The translations under genes and the position numbers were made by a program. From Temnothorax longispinosus (taxonomy: Eukaryota > Arthropoda > Insecta > Hymenoptera > Formicidae): 64,000 bases of DNA. The stretch spans positions 62,001-126,000 of the forward strand of contig NW_027270264.1 in NCBI RefSeq assembly GCF_030848805.1. The letters run 5' to 3'. Shown in pieces: positions 42,781 to 54,299 of this stretch; position 1 is the stretch's first letter; every line of letters starts with the position of its first letter. Below the pieces are notes generated by a model, which had not been told where the DNA came from, searched no databases, and worked only from the letters and a program-made list of their open reading frames with translations.

Positions 42781-45700
42781 GTCGGTGTTCGCAGCTAACA
42801 CCCTGGAAGTGCTTGAAAAGAGCTGTTTAGCAGCTCTCACTCTACTAATCATGCACACTCACATTCTCACTCGTCCGCTGATGCGGAGGCACCCAACTCT
42901 ACGTGCCACCCCGACGTGCACCACTAATCGCGGTTGCGTTCCGCCCCGGCACATAACAGGTTGTTATACCGTTAAAACCTCTTCCAATTTAGCCATGAGC
43001 CCCAGAGGACACGAGTCGTGAGCGTACGCAGTTGGGCAGGCGTTAGGCCCAAACTACGCAGCTCCCCCTCGCTCCTAGGGCTCCAGACACCTCGCCATGA
43101 GATCGTAATGGCGGTGAAACGGACATTATTACGCGGCACCCCTGTGCGCTCCGCCACCCGGTCCACTAGATCATTACAAGATCGGTACTTCTTCACCTTG
43201 CGCTTATGTGACACCTCTAACGCAGTTTCGCTGGATACTACTTGCGCGTCTACGACCACTGCCTCATCACCCTTAGCAATGGTCAGGTCGGGCCGCCTCA
43301 GGCCGGCAGAGGTCGAGTAGGCTAACTCCACATCGACATGCCATCCCTTCTGCTGAAAGAAGCCACCGACTCGACGACAAAGGTCGTTATGCTGTAGGAT
43401 TCTCCCTCCGTGCGTTCTGAAGCAACGCTGAACGCAGTGCGCCGGTGTCTCGATATCGGGACAACCAGCACGACAGCGAACCTCGCGCCCATCACGACCT
43501 CGGGAGACTCGCTCTAGACGGAATACAGTTGGCCCGTATGTGATGATAGTGCACGTAGTCGGCTCCGGGGATGAGGTCGGCTCCCGCCGACACCTAATAC
43601 GAACTCAGCTTCGACGTTTCCGCCTCCCTAAGCCCGTTCCCATTGCACGACTCGCGCAACCAGGCTGCACACTGTTGTTTGAGCTCAGCGGTCGTAAACA
43701 CCCTGTTGCTCCGGATACGCATTTGGTTTTCACACCAAACCAGCCGCCTAGCCACAAATGTGGTTTCGGCGGCGGCGCGCGCCGCGGACAGAGTGCTGCG
43801 ACACAACCGCTGCAATCGGTCAAACTTCAAAATAGGGATTAAAATATTGAGTAGAGGCAAAACAAGCCCGCCACTCTGTATCGGCGCATGAAATATCCAG
43901 CAGGAACATCATGGGGAAATCGCAATTATCGTCTAATGGCCGTGCGTACCATAATATCAACGCCCCTCAACGTTTTAGCCGTGACGGTTCCCACTATCCA
44001 ACGGTGATGATATCGTGGCAGGAGAAAGTCACGTAAGAGCCTCAGTAGCTGTTGCGGCTTCAAAGGCGCTTTAGTGAGTAGCTCGATGGAATGAGCTAGA
44101 GGCGGATTATTAGCAAATTCCCTAGCACCTTCATACATGCAGCCCAGGTACGCCCAAATATCGACAGGGGATCTTTGCGGGATCAGCGCTCCCCCCACGG
44201 TGAAGTACGGTGTTGTGTCAATCTTCACCTTTTTGTCTTTACCGGACGCCACTATGGACAGCACTCCTGTTTTTTTTTTGCGTTAATTGTTAGTCCATTG
44301 CGCGCAAAAGCAGCCTGACGCCGTGTCAAGTTCTCCTGCAGACCGGACCTGGTAGAGGCAAGGAGCACAATGTCGTCTGCGTAGCCCAAGGCGCTGATCA
44401 GCTCGTCTCCCAACTGATAGCCAACATCCTCCGAGAGAATTGCTAGTGCTCCATCCACGACCAGATTGAACAGTAGCGGCGATAACGGATCACCCTGTCT
44501 CACGCCACGGCCGATCTTGATGGCTGATACATTACCGGTGACGGATCCTATCACCGTTTGCGCATCCGAATAGACGGCCCTGATATACTCCCTAAACTCC
44601 CAAGGGAGCTCCAGCTCTTCGAGAGTCCTATGTATAGCTGGGTGCGAGACCGTGTCAAGTGCCTTCGACAGGTCAACGCACGCCAGATATAGTGTCCGAC
44701 ACCGCCTCCGGGCATCACCGAGCACGGCGGACAGGACTGTGACGTTCTCACACCCCCATCCACCGGCCGAAAACCTTTTTGGCGAGTGTCGAACACGTCC
44801 AGGGCCGTTAAACGTTTGGCAAGAATTTTGTGGAAGTGTCTAACCACAACTGATCCTATACTGAGAGGTCGGTATTCCGCCGGTGATGGCCGGTCAGACA
44901 TCCCTCCCTTTTCCAGAAATACAGTTCTTGTTGTGGCGATCGACGAGGGTACCGTTCTTGCCAGGAGCGGCAGATTGAACAGAAGCGCACGAAGAACAAG
45001 GGGAACGGCGTTTCACATCCTCGGCGTAATCTGGTCCAATCCGGGCGCTGTACCAGTCTTGATTGAAATCCTTCGAACCTCGATAGGCTTTATAGGAGCC
45101 CAGAGCGAGGCCTTATCCGCCACCCGAGTTGGGCCAGTGGCGGCGCCCTCACCTAGGCCTTCGAGATAAATCCCTCTGGCTGTCGGTGGACGGCTCCGGC
45201 TAGTACGCGCTACCTGCCCCGCCTCTCCGTACGACTCGCGCAAGACCGTCATGTCTCCATCTGCGCCACTGGACGCCTCCATTACGGGACGCCAGTACCC
45301 GTTGAATTCGACAGCGGACGGTCGTTCACGTTCCGAGCCGCCTTCGAGGACGTGCGAAAGGCAGGCCTTTGGGCTCTTCTTGTAGAGAGTCTGCACGTGT
45401 GCATATTCTCTCTTTCTTTTCTGCTTCCTACTCTCTTTTGTGTTAGGAGGATTGCGCTGCTTCGTCGAGGCGCGCCGTGGAGGGCGCACAGCTGACGGCG
45501 GGAAGATCAAGATCTCTCGATGGCGTGGACGTCGACCACCCCCGTCAGTAGAGCATCTCTCGCGATGCCCACAAGAGTATCAGCCTGATAGCTACGGGAC
45601 GCTGAGCTCTGCTCTATGAGCTGGTTGATAATGTCCCGCAGCCTCTGAGATCTTTGCTCAGGGGAAGGCTGATGTGCGCTTGGATCACTGTGTCAGACTC

Positions 45701-46688
45701 TATGGTCGCAGGGCCGGCAGCAGCTCTTATCATCGCGCCGTCCCTATCGCCCTCATCGATGCCAACCGCGTTTTGCAATTACAGCTCTTGGCAAAAGACT
45801 CTAACCATCTCGCGATAAGCCTCTTGTCGACGCTTACCCTTGATAGCTTCGAGACTCCTATGGGGGAACTTATCCTGCAGATGATAATTCATGAAGATAA
45901 TTCCCGCTAAGGTGGCTGAAGCCTCAGCGCGAGCCATGAGCCTGACCTCCTCCACTGACCAACGTGCTTTCACGCGCTCGACATCCACCGCGCTATTGGC
46001 CACCACTGGGTGGGCCTTAGTAACATGCAGACTTAGACCACGCATGGTCCGAACTACCTTAGACAAAGCTTACAGCCAAATGCTTCTGTCCCTTCTGTGA
46101 TATCGGACATGGCTCTACTCCTAGTACGTGACGGGCCAGCTACGACCCCGTCAGGTACCTCCACACCAACGGCACTATCGCTTGCGCATCTTGCACGCAG
46201 TACCCGGCCATCCGAAACCCGGGGGTTTGACATTTATACGTGAACTTTCCATAAATTTACTGCGTGTAGGGGAGCAAACGGATTGACAGCCGAGAGCTCC
46301 CCAAGTAACCGTGCCCTTTCTTGGCCCCATAACTCACCATGGACATCGGTACTTGGGCCCATATCGCTACAGGCCCTTCGGGGCGTACCTAGGTCGCCAT
46401 ACCACCAACTTGGTTACTGCAGCACGCATACCGGTCGGACGGCGTCGGACCCAGAGCAAGCTCTATGGGACCAAGCCGCACCGAACCGAAGCAGCACCTT
46501 ACACAGCGTTCCAGCGAGACCTCGTGGAGGTGGGTTGGTATGACTTGACTGGGAAAGGCTATGTATTCGCATCACCAGCCCAAGTACCAGACCTTCTCTG
46601 ACCCCAGGTCCAAAGAGACTCGTATGAGAATCAAGGGCCTGAGAGAGCCAGACTCTCTTAAGTGAGGTATCTCTCTTAAGTGAGGTAT

Positions 46689-46740
<52 letters not shown>
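42781..46740 (-). mobile_element. R2-like non-LTR retrotransposon nested in the BEL element
   Basis: Minus-strand order: 5' region (46,740-46,100), C2H2 finger plus Myb-like segment (46,110-45,779), linker and RT (45,510-43,900), CCHC knuckle and restriction-like endonuclease (43,500-42,972), short 3' untranslated region. This order is diagnostic of the R2 clade. R2 elements normally insert in 28S rDNA, but the flanks here are BEL pol and another retrotransposon, not rDNA. Palindromic CTCTCTTAAG(TGAGG) repeats lie at 46,655-46,700 in its 5' region. Confidence 0.75.
42972..46110 (-). pseudogene. R2-like protein: zinc finger, Myb, RT, endonuclease; fragmented
   Basis: The N-terminus has FGCKLC followed, after a one-base frameshift near 46,068, by RTMRGLSLHVTKAH: one C2H2 finger. 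A Myb-like part follows, RWSVEEVRLMARAEAS. The RT linker includes RRISIKTGTAPGLDQITPRM (45,013). RT motifs are ACVDLSKALDTVSH (motif A), GVRQGDPLSPLLFNLVVDG (motif B) and LGYADDIVLLAS (motif C). At 43,340-43,490 is CRAGCPDIETPAHCVQRC, the R2 cysteine-histidine motif, then RRPDLTIAKGDEAVVVDA, the PD-(D/E)XK nuclease centre, and RNNVRFTAITISWRGVWSP near the end (42,972). Many frame changes. Confidence 0.75.
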
Positions 46741-46759
<19 letters not shown>

Positions 46760-48050
46760 TCTCGATCAGCAGTGGCTTCTCCGAGTCGGCGGCCGACTCC
46801 GCCACGCGGACATCGCTGAACAAGTCCGTCACCCGATTATTTTCAAAGATCACCCCTTAGTCCGAGTGATCATTCGCGACACTCACCTGCGAGCGATCCA
46901 CGCCGGCTTTCAATTGACATTGTCATTGCTTCGCGAAAAATATTGGATCTTGCGCGCGCGATCGCTCGTCCGTGCTGTATTATATAAGTGCGTCGTCTGT
47001 ACCTGCGAAAGGGCGACCGTCCCGAGCGAGCTGATAGGCGACCTTCCACGAGTCCGAGTAACTCGCTCCGTCCGCGCGTTTGCTCACGTTGGAGTCGACT
47101 ACGCTGGTCCCGTTTTTGTCCGGACCACTAAAGGTCGCGGCCATAAAGCCACCAAGGCGTACATCTCGGTGTTTATTTGTATGACCACCTTGCTCAAGAC
47201 GATCCACCTTGAGCTCGTCAGCGACTATTCAACCAGCGCTTTCCTCGCGGCCTTCTCCCGTTTTGGTTCCCGCCGCGGATTTCCAACGTCCATCTATTCC
47301 AATAACGGGACGACTTTTCAGGGTGCCGATCGCGAGCTGCGACTCGCCGCTCAAACCGCCATTGAAGATCCAAACTTCCTAAATCACCTGGCTTCCGAGG
47401 GCGGAACCTGGCATTTCCTACCGCCCTCCGCTCCGCATTTCGGGAGGTTATGGGAGGCTGCCGTCCGCAGTGTGAAATATCATCTAAAACGATGCATTGG
47501 ATCCTACACGCTCACTTTCGAGGAGCTTACCACCGTCCACTGTCGCATTGAGGCCTGTTTAAATTCCCGCCCGATAGCGGCCGTTTCCGACAACCTGGAC
47601 GATTACAATCCCTTAACCCCCGGGCACTTCCTGATTGGAGGGCCTCCGCTCTCAACTCCAGAGCCCAGCGTTCTCGAGCTCAACGAAGCCCGATTATCGC
47701 GATGGCAATTGCTCCAAAGAATCGCCGAACAGTTTTGGAAATCGTGGTCTAACGATTATCTGCTCACTCTGCAGCAGAGACCGAAATGGAAGGTCGCGCA
47801 CAAACTTGCAAAGGTAGGTCAGCTCGTGCTCCTGCGTAACGCGCTCGCGCCTCCCTGTCAGTGGGAGCTCGGCCGCATCATTGCGTGTCATCCCGGAGAT
47901 GACGGCCTCATCCAGGTTGTCACCGTGCGAACCGCGCGCTCGCAATATAAGCGACCGATCGTCAAATTATGCTTCCTCCCGATCGACATCAACACCGCTA
48001 CCGCTCAAGGTTCGGCCTCGGCGGGCGGAACCGATTCCGAATCTTTGTAA
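46741..48050 (+). CDS. BEL/Pao integrase, open but with an altered catalytic residue
   Basis: The frame is open from about 46,750 (LLRVGGRLRHADIAEQVRHP) to 48,050. It has the HTHLRAIHAG..L and C-X2-C zinc-binding N-terminus (YKCVVCTCERA), catalytic HVGVDYAGPV (first D), YSNNGTTFQGADREL, where asparagine replaces the usual second aspartate, and LWEAAVRSVKYH with the glutamate. LTPGHFLIGGPP and a DUF5641-like C-terminus (KWKVAHKLAKVGQLVLLRN) follow. Integrase would insert cDNA; with D to N in the DDE triad it should be inactive even though the frame is intact. Confidence 0.85.
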
Positions 48051-48137
48051 CTCATCGCGTGTGAAATAGCGTTATGCGATCTATTATGTTGTACTGCGAA
48101 TTTCGAAACCGGCTATTTATTATGTCGAATGTAATCA

Positions 48138-48152
48138 TTCGAGGCGGGCGGT
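48138..48152 (+). promoter_or_regulatory. Polypurine tract of the BEL/Pao element
   Basis: CGAGGCGGGCGGTA immediately precedes the right LTR; purine-rich but interrupted by C. Position, rather than quality, supports it. Confidence 0.5.
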
Positions 48153-48153
48153 A

Positions 48154-48607
48154 TGTTCCGGAATAAGACGACGAACGGTTAACTCGGATATTTGGCGAGT
48201 TCCCGGGTTATTGTGAACCGCGCGATGTTTATGCGACGGTCATGCAAGGAGCACGCCGCGGGAAGATGATTCGGCAGTACTCGCACATACCACAGGAGTC
48301 GGTCGGCCCTGTCGTCGAATTTAGTACGAAGTTGAAACTCACAGCTCTCGGTCACGCTCAATTCCGCATGCCTCATCGTCTCACGTCGAGTACATCCTGC
48401 CGCGTGCTCCGAGCGGTGCCTGAGAGTTTTTCTAAGCCTCGTCGAGGTGTCGTACTTTCGCGCCTCCGAACCAAAGTTTTGTTAAAATACCGCCCGACTC
48501 GACGTAATATTTTACAATTAAAGCTCGGTATAAACTTCAACCGTTTACTATCATTACTGGCTTTTTGCCCGTCCTCCATTCCCGATTCTCTGAACCTATC
48601 CGTAACA
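48154..48607 (+). repeat. Right LTR of the BEL/Pao element (454 bp)
   Basis: TG...CA borders matching the left LTR, followed by GGCAC, the target duplication. Confidence 0.95.
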
Positions 48608-48612
48608 GGCAC

Positions 48613-49467
48613 TATGATCCGCTATGACCGAAAAGGCCTCTTTTCGCTTAGTGGTGTTATTCACTTATCGGTCTTTTTTCACTTATTGTATATTTATATT
48701 ATAATCTTAATATTTGGACGGTCTCACTTTGCATGAAAATTCATTACATAAGATACAGCAAATCTTATTTTAAACCTCACTGTACATAACTTTTACATTA
48801 AATTTTTTCTTATTATTATTTTTTCTGATGAAATAATTCCATAACTTTAGTGGTCGATCTTTAATTCAGAATTTCTGTATTCCAACATTTACGCAATATT
48901 TTTGCAAGTAGATTAGGGTGATTTAGCTCCATTAATTTGGTACACTGAAACGTACGAAAAAATAAGCTTATTGCTAAATGGTTATTTCGATGAACCCCAC
49001 CTGTAATAGAACTGTTTTTTTTATTATTTAAAATGTTTCTGTAAAAGAAAATTCAATAAATCGTCCATATAAAAAAATGATATAAAAATTATAAGTGATA
49101 TGGTGAATTACAAAAATAATTAGCTGATCTTGCTGAAAACTATTGGAGCTGTCTTCTCGTGTAAACTATACTGGTTTCTTACATTTACTAATAACTCATT
49201 TTTTTAAATCATGTATTTGTACCGAGCTTATTATTAAAGTGTTCTATGTTAAATCAAATGTGACATACATAAATATCAAATTCTTTATAATGCAATTATT
49301 GCGAACGTTTCATAAATTTGTGACTTTATTGTTATTTTTGTCTACGGCACTTCCTTTTACGAGTTAACAGCTTCTTAATCTTCCTATTTCATAATAAGAC
49401 CGAGGTGAAAATACAATACAAAATTATTTTTTAGAAATTGGTATTACAGTTTTAACTCAAAGTAACT
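48613..49467. other. AT-rich DNA, no recognised gene
   Basis: A palindromic short stretch near 48,620-48,680 (CCGAAAAGGCCTCTTTTCG). Otherwise nothing supported. Confidence 0.5.
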
Positions 49468-52400
49468 ATGCCAAAAAGAAAAGAACTCTGCGACTTATCA
49501 GGCAAATACTTCCAAAGTATTCGTAATCGACGAAGAAAAGAATACAATAGCTACGTTAAATACAAATAGCGACCGATCTTCTGTTCTGACAAAACTCCCG
49601 CCTGACTTACAATTAACATATAAAGATCTAATTGATACAAGAAATAATGAACATGAAAACATACATATGTCTGTTGACATCATTGACGACATTGCACTGC
49701 AAAATAGGGAAGTGGGGACCACGGAACAAAATAATGCATTAACTCAAGAAGTCCCTGATGGTGTCCACACAGCAGATTTGGATCTGCCTGAGAATACATT
49801 TTCCGCAGCATCTGTAGCCAAATGGGCCATAAACAATTCTGTTCCGCATAGCAGTGTTGACAGTTTGTTAAAGCTTCTAAGGACGCATCCGTGCCATGGA
49901 GATCTACCCAAAAATGCGAAAACACTGCTACCGACACCTAGGAAGAACAGTGTGGATCAAATGGAGCCTGGCACTTATTGCCACTTTGGTCTCAGACGTG
50001 GAATCGAACAGTTTTTGAATAAGCATAGCCGTATGGCAGATTCAACTATTTTGCTACAAATTGCAACAGATGGCATCCCGATCTCGAAGTCAGGTTCCGA
50101 TCAAATCTGGCCCATTTTAGCGCGTGTCGTCACCACAAGGTACGTTTTCTGTATTAGTTGTTATTACGGAAAACGCAAACCAGCATCGGCCAATCTATTT
50201 CTCAGACGCTTTTTGGATGAAGCCAAAGAGCTTGTGAATTCAGGAATGATGTATCACGGCGCTCACTATACTGTTGAAATACATTTGATCGTTTGTGACG
50301 CTCCGGCGAAAGCATTTATATGTTACACAAAAGGCCATACAGGGTATAATAGTTGCTCAAAATGCACTACGGAAGGGGTATACTACCAGAACCGTATAAC
50401 ATTCCCAGACATTGAAAGTCCCAAGAGAAGCGACGAAAGCTTCGAACAACAGCTTGACGAAGACTTCCACACTGGCACGAGTATTCTATTTGAAATACCA
50501 AATATAAGATTAGTTTCAAAGGTTCCAGTGGAATATATGCATTTGTGTTGTATTGGCGTGATGAAAAAATTGATACGGCTATGGATAAACAGACCTATTA
50601 AAAAAAAGTCCGCTTTTCCGACACCTAAGTTACAAAATATTTAATGCGCTCAACGATTTACGATCATATATACCTGTAGAATTTACACGGAAACCACGTG
50701 GTCTTCATAATATATCTCACTAGAAGGCTACAGAACTACGGTTGTTTATACTTTATATTGGTATTATAGTATTAAAGAATGTTCTGCCAACGAAGTACAA
50801 GCACTTCATGAAATTGCATATCGCTCTCCGGTTACTGTGTACACAAAATACTGACCAAATAAACTTTGCTGAAACACTTCTGAAACAATTCGTGGCATTG
50901 TTTGGAACTTTATATGGGAATTAATTTATATCGCACAATGTTCACGGTTTGATCCATATGTCAGATGATGTTAGAAATCTTGGTTTTTTAGACACATATA
51001 GTGCATTTCCTTTCGAAAATCATCTTGGACAAATGAAAAAATTAATTAGAAAAGGATAAAAGCCTCTCGAACAGCTAAGTAACCGCTACGCTGAAAAATT
51101 GTCATGCGGAACAGCGATTGATTCACCGATAATATAGGTATCCCAAAGGACAGCATAACACAGGTCCAGAACTAGGGTTGTGTGGGGTGATGTGCAACAT
51201 GGGGTGATGTGCAACGTTTCCGATTCCTGGTCTGCATGTCGACATTTGACAGATCCGCATACTGTCATCTATTTGTGTCAATAGTACCTTGTTTTAGATA
51301 AATAACTCGCGAGATGGCACGCACCCTGGTTTGCTGTACGAAAAGCGAGTTAAATTTTTCGAGCTCAATGTAATTTTCGCTTTTCACATTCATAGTGATT
51401 TCGTGAATTGGTTTTAGTCATCTTATAGGTAAATCTTTTTATATTGTTAGTTTTTTAAGTACTTTTGATAATCCAAAGCGATTTTGTGATTTTCTTACGT
51501 TGTGTTGGTGTCACGCCAGTCCGCGCAAAATAGCGTGTTTGGGGTTATGTGCAACACTTTTTTGGGGTGATGTGCAACACTCATTTTTCGCTAGTTTATC
51601 GCTATTTTACGATTGAACATGTGTATATGAAATGTTTTAATGCATTTTTCAATGTGTTTAGTCATTATGCAACGAAATTATTAAAATAAGGGTATCGCTA
51701 ATCCGGTCAATTGCGAGCTTTGGGCAGCAATAAAATTGCTGAAAGGCGATCATCTGGTTGCGTTTTTCCTTTCATTATATTAATTTTTAAGCGATAAATA
51801 AATAAGAAATCAAATAAAAAAGAATTTTTTTGTGAAATTTTTATTTGTCAGAGGTCGATTACAATACAGTAAAATTTTTTGTTCATTAGATTTCGATTAA
51901 TTTGTATTTAAGAAGCCCGAATTTAACATTTAGAGCGATTGATGTCAATATTCATGCATTTTTTACCTTAATTTTACCTGTGTTGCACATCACCCCAAGA
52001 AAATTTGAAAATGCTAAAACAAACGTTATTTTGAAAACTCGAAAAATTTTTAGGAAAAATTTAAAATTTTGAAAATCTAATCACGCAGAATTGTAGTATT
52101 TTCCTTCCTCTACATTATACAGCCATGATATATTTAAAAATTTGATTTTTGGATATGTTTTCCGAGCAACGAGTGAACGTGTTGCACATCACCCCACACA
52201 ACCCTACCCACGTGCGAAGGTTCACAATACCGGCAAATCGTCTTCGAACAGTTTACGATATCGACGAAAGCACCGAATAATTGTAGCTTAAAAGATAACA
52301 GCATTGTTATTGTAGAAAATGTAATCCATTCTCGTGATGGAGTGTATGTTATTGGACGCAAATATGAAGAGGTGTGTAATTTTTACGACAACATTTGCGA

Positions 52401-52490
52401 ATCTTCTTTCGTTGAAACATATAAAGTAAAGAAATTATCATCGCTAATGGCATGGAGCAGTAGTAAAGTAAAAAAATATATATTATAATG
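49468..52490 (+). pseudogene. DNA-transposon transposase gene, frameshifted and interrupted
   Basis: Starts MPKRKELCDLSG (49,468), shifts frame near 49,500 and reads on (TLNTNSDRSSVLTKLPPDL) into an open stretch 49,667-50,644. This has LQIATDGIPISKSGSDQIWP, CDAPAKAFICYTKGHTGYNS with SKCTTEGVYYQNR, and VSKVPVEYMHLCCIGVMKKL. The C-terminal part (50,645-51,110: VEFTRKPRGL, MSDDVRNLGFLDTYSAFPFE) is in another frame with stops. A 1-kb element splits it, and it resumes at about 52,280 (VIHSRDGVYVIGRKYEEV). The pattern matches a common insect transposase-domain protein that I place near the CACTA/tnp2 group with moderate confidence. Inactive. Confidence 0.65.
51173..52206. mobile_element. TA-flanked nonautonomous DNA transposon (about 1.03 kb)
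   Basis: TA then GGGTTGTGTGGGGTGATGTG (24-bp inverted repeat continuing GCAAC...) at the left; the exact inverse then TA at the right. Extra internal copies of GGGGT(G/T)ATGTGCAAC occur at about 51,200, 51,541, 51,565 and inverted near 51,982. A TA duplication suggests the Tc1/mariner group. No transposase frame. It interrupts the transposase gene described here. Confidence 0.85.
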
Positions 52491-52499
52491 CCGTTTAAT

Positions 52500-53080
52500 A
52501 ACTGCAACCCGATTTCCCTCGGTCTCGCTGACCGAAGGGGCGCGGCTACAAATTAACCCGCTGATTGCCGGACGATAGCTCCAAAAGGGTAACGAGGTCA
52601 CATCTCTTACCGTAATTCCCGTATCTGAGGTCTTGGGCGATACCTTTTGATTGGGCGCCAGGTGCGATTATAGACGCGCACCACGTCTCGATAGCGTCCG
52701 CCTCCTTAGCCTCGCCGTGAGCTCAGGGCGTAGCTCCGCGTGATAGGGGTGGAGGTGGAGAAGGAGCGTGACGCAAGCAACACACAAAATAAAGCTCGAC
52801 GATAAACGAAATTAATCAGATATATCTCACATAAAAAACAAACAAATCATATCGGGAAACCAAGGCCGGATATCGCTCGAATGGCCGGTACCAAACGCGG
52901 TAATCGGATCGGCAGTTAAAGCACGCGCGGAGTGCGTGATGTTCACGCCCGCGAGACTCCCTTCGCGAACGAAGCTTTCAAGCGAGCCCGGCGATCTCGA
53001 TTTGTATAAGCGCGACCACGCGATAACGCCAATTCGCCCACGCCTCAATCCCCAAATTTCGAACGCGCGGCAATTCTTAT
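52500..53080. other. No recognised gene
   Basis: Moderate GC, with scattered open frames on both strands and no domain. Confidence 0.4.
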
Positions 53081-53165
53081 ACGCACGACATAAACAATTC
53101 TCATACACCCGACATAACAGTTCTCATACGCTCGACATAAACGATTCTTACATGCACGACACAAT
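53080..53165 (+). repeat. About 27-bp imperfect tandem repeat, three to four copies
   Basis: The phrase CGACATAA(A)CAATTCTCATAC(A/G)C recurs near 53,087, 53,112 and 53,137, with a degenerate end at 53,160. Confidence 0.75.
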
Positions 53166-54290
53166 GTACGCAACGCCATGTAATGGCGCGCTCGCGAGAT
53201 TCTTCCTCGAGCAAGCGCGACGATATTTGCCCGCGCACGCGACGCAAAATATCTGCGAGGCTCGCGATGCACCACGAGGTGCCCGGCGCGGTTCCTCCCG
53301 ACACGCGCACGGGACTCCCGCACACGACACGCAACAATATACCCGAATACGCAACACTAAGTACAACATCCATCGGAGCGTACCGCCCGCGGCACGCTTC
53401 CGTCCACGATTCACAAAACACGCACGGCGATAACCGCGAATTGACTGTCGATCATACGCAAGCTTTCGAGTAGGGCTTTCAGAAATGTTTCTGGCTGCGA
53501 TCCCGGCCGGCCACGTGCCCGCGGTCCCGACAAACAGCCGCGATAATCTTCCCGGCATCCACAACGGCGGGAGCCGGTATCTAAATACGACACGTAATCA
53601 GGCCGATTCACACGGTAATCTATTCGATATATGCATTTACTGGCGCCGGATCGCGACCGAGATCGAACCCTCAATTATTAGGCAGCACCGGAGTGGAGAT
53701 CTTACAGTTAGGCTGCTCACTGCTGCTCGGCGGCGTCGGGGCGCTCGTCCAGGGGTGGCTCCTCGTCCGCGGCCAGATCGACAGTGAGGAGCGGTCGGCT
53801 CGGCGGGACCACGCCGGGCTCCCGCACGTGCGCCCTCAAGCTCGCGGTTCTTCCGCCCCGCCGATTGGTCGTGTGTGTCGCCCTGTTCGCGACGTTGCAG
53901 ACGATTTCCGCCATTTTCCCGCAGCCCGTTTGATTTGGCTGCTGGTTGTGCGCGGGCCCCTCGCGGTTTTCCGCCCGGCTTATCAGGCCGTGGCGGCGCC
54001 GCTCGGCCCTCGGGTGAAGTGCGCGGGTCGTCCACCCGCGTTGCAGTCGCGGTGGTGCACCCGTGTTCATGCTGCGGCGGGGCCGTGTTACGCTGTGCGA
54101 GACATTTTCGGCGCTTTTCCAGCGGCAGGTCCCGGTGGCCCGCCCGTCGGCCGACCACTCCGCCGTGTGTCTTCCGAGCGCCCGTTCCTCCCTCGTCGCG
54201 ACTATCGTCGTTACATTCGGTCGGTGATCCCATGCTCCGGCACCACCTGTCATCCCTACGGTATCTAGCTAGAAAGGTTAGTTAACGCGG
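53166..54290. other. GC- and CpG-rich stretch with overlapping open frames on both strands
   Basis: From about 53,640 to 54,290 at least four frames on both strands stay open for 130-200 codons (for example minus 53,637-54,233, plus 53,693-54,268). None has a domain I know, and the residues are dominated by R, P, G and A. It ends with a donor-like CTAGAAAG|GTTAGT near 54,277. It may be a CpG-rich promoter or first exon of a gene not otherwise visible. Confidence 0.3.
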
Positions 54291-54299
54291 GTAGCCCTT

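Larger units (their letters stand above)
32829..48607 (+). mobile_element. BEL/Pao LTR retrotransposon, nested and degenerate
   Basis: Two LTRs begin TGTTCCGGAATAAG and end TCCGTAACA. The whole is flanked by a GGCAC duplication (32,824-32,828 and 48,608-48,612). Internal order is gag, protease, RT, RNase H, integrase, as in BEL/Pao. About 9.4 kb (37,376-46,740) of two other retrotransposons splits pol between RNase H and integrase. Without that insert the element is about 6.4 kb, a normal length. By eye the LTRs differ at roughly 14 positions, so the insertion is not recent. Confidence 0.9.

Noticed and set aside
49143..49367. Small plus-strand frame (74 codons)
   Set aside because: Hydrophobic AT-rich chance frame without homolog or signals.
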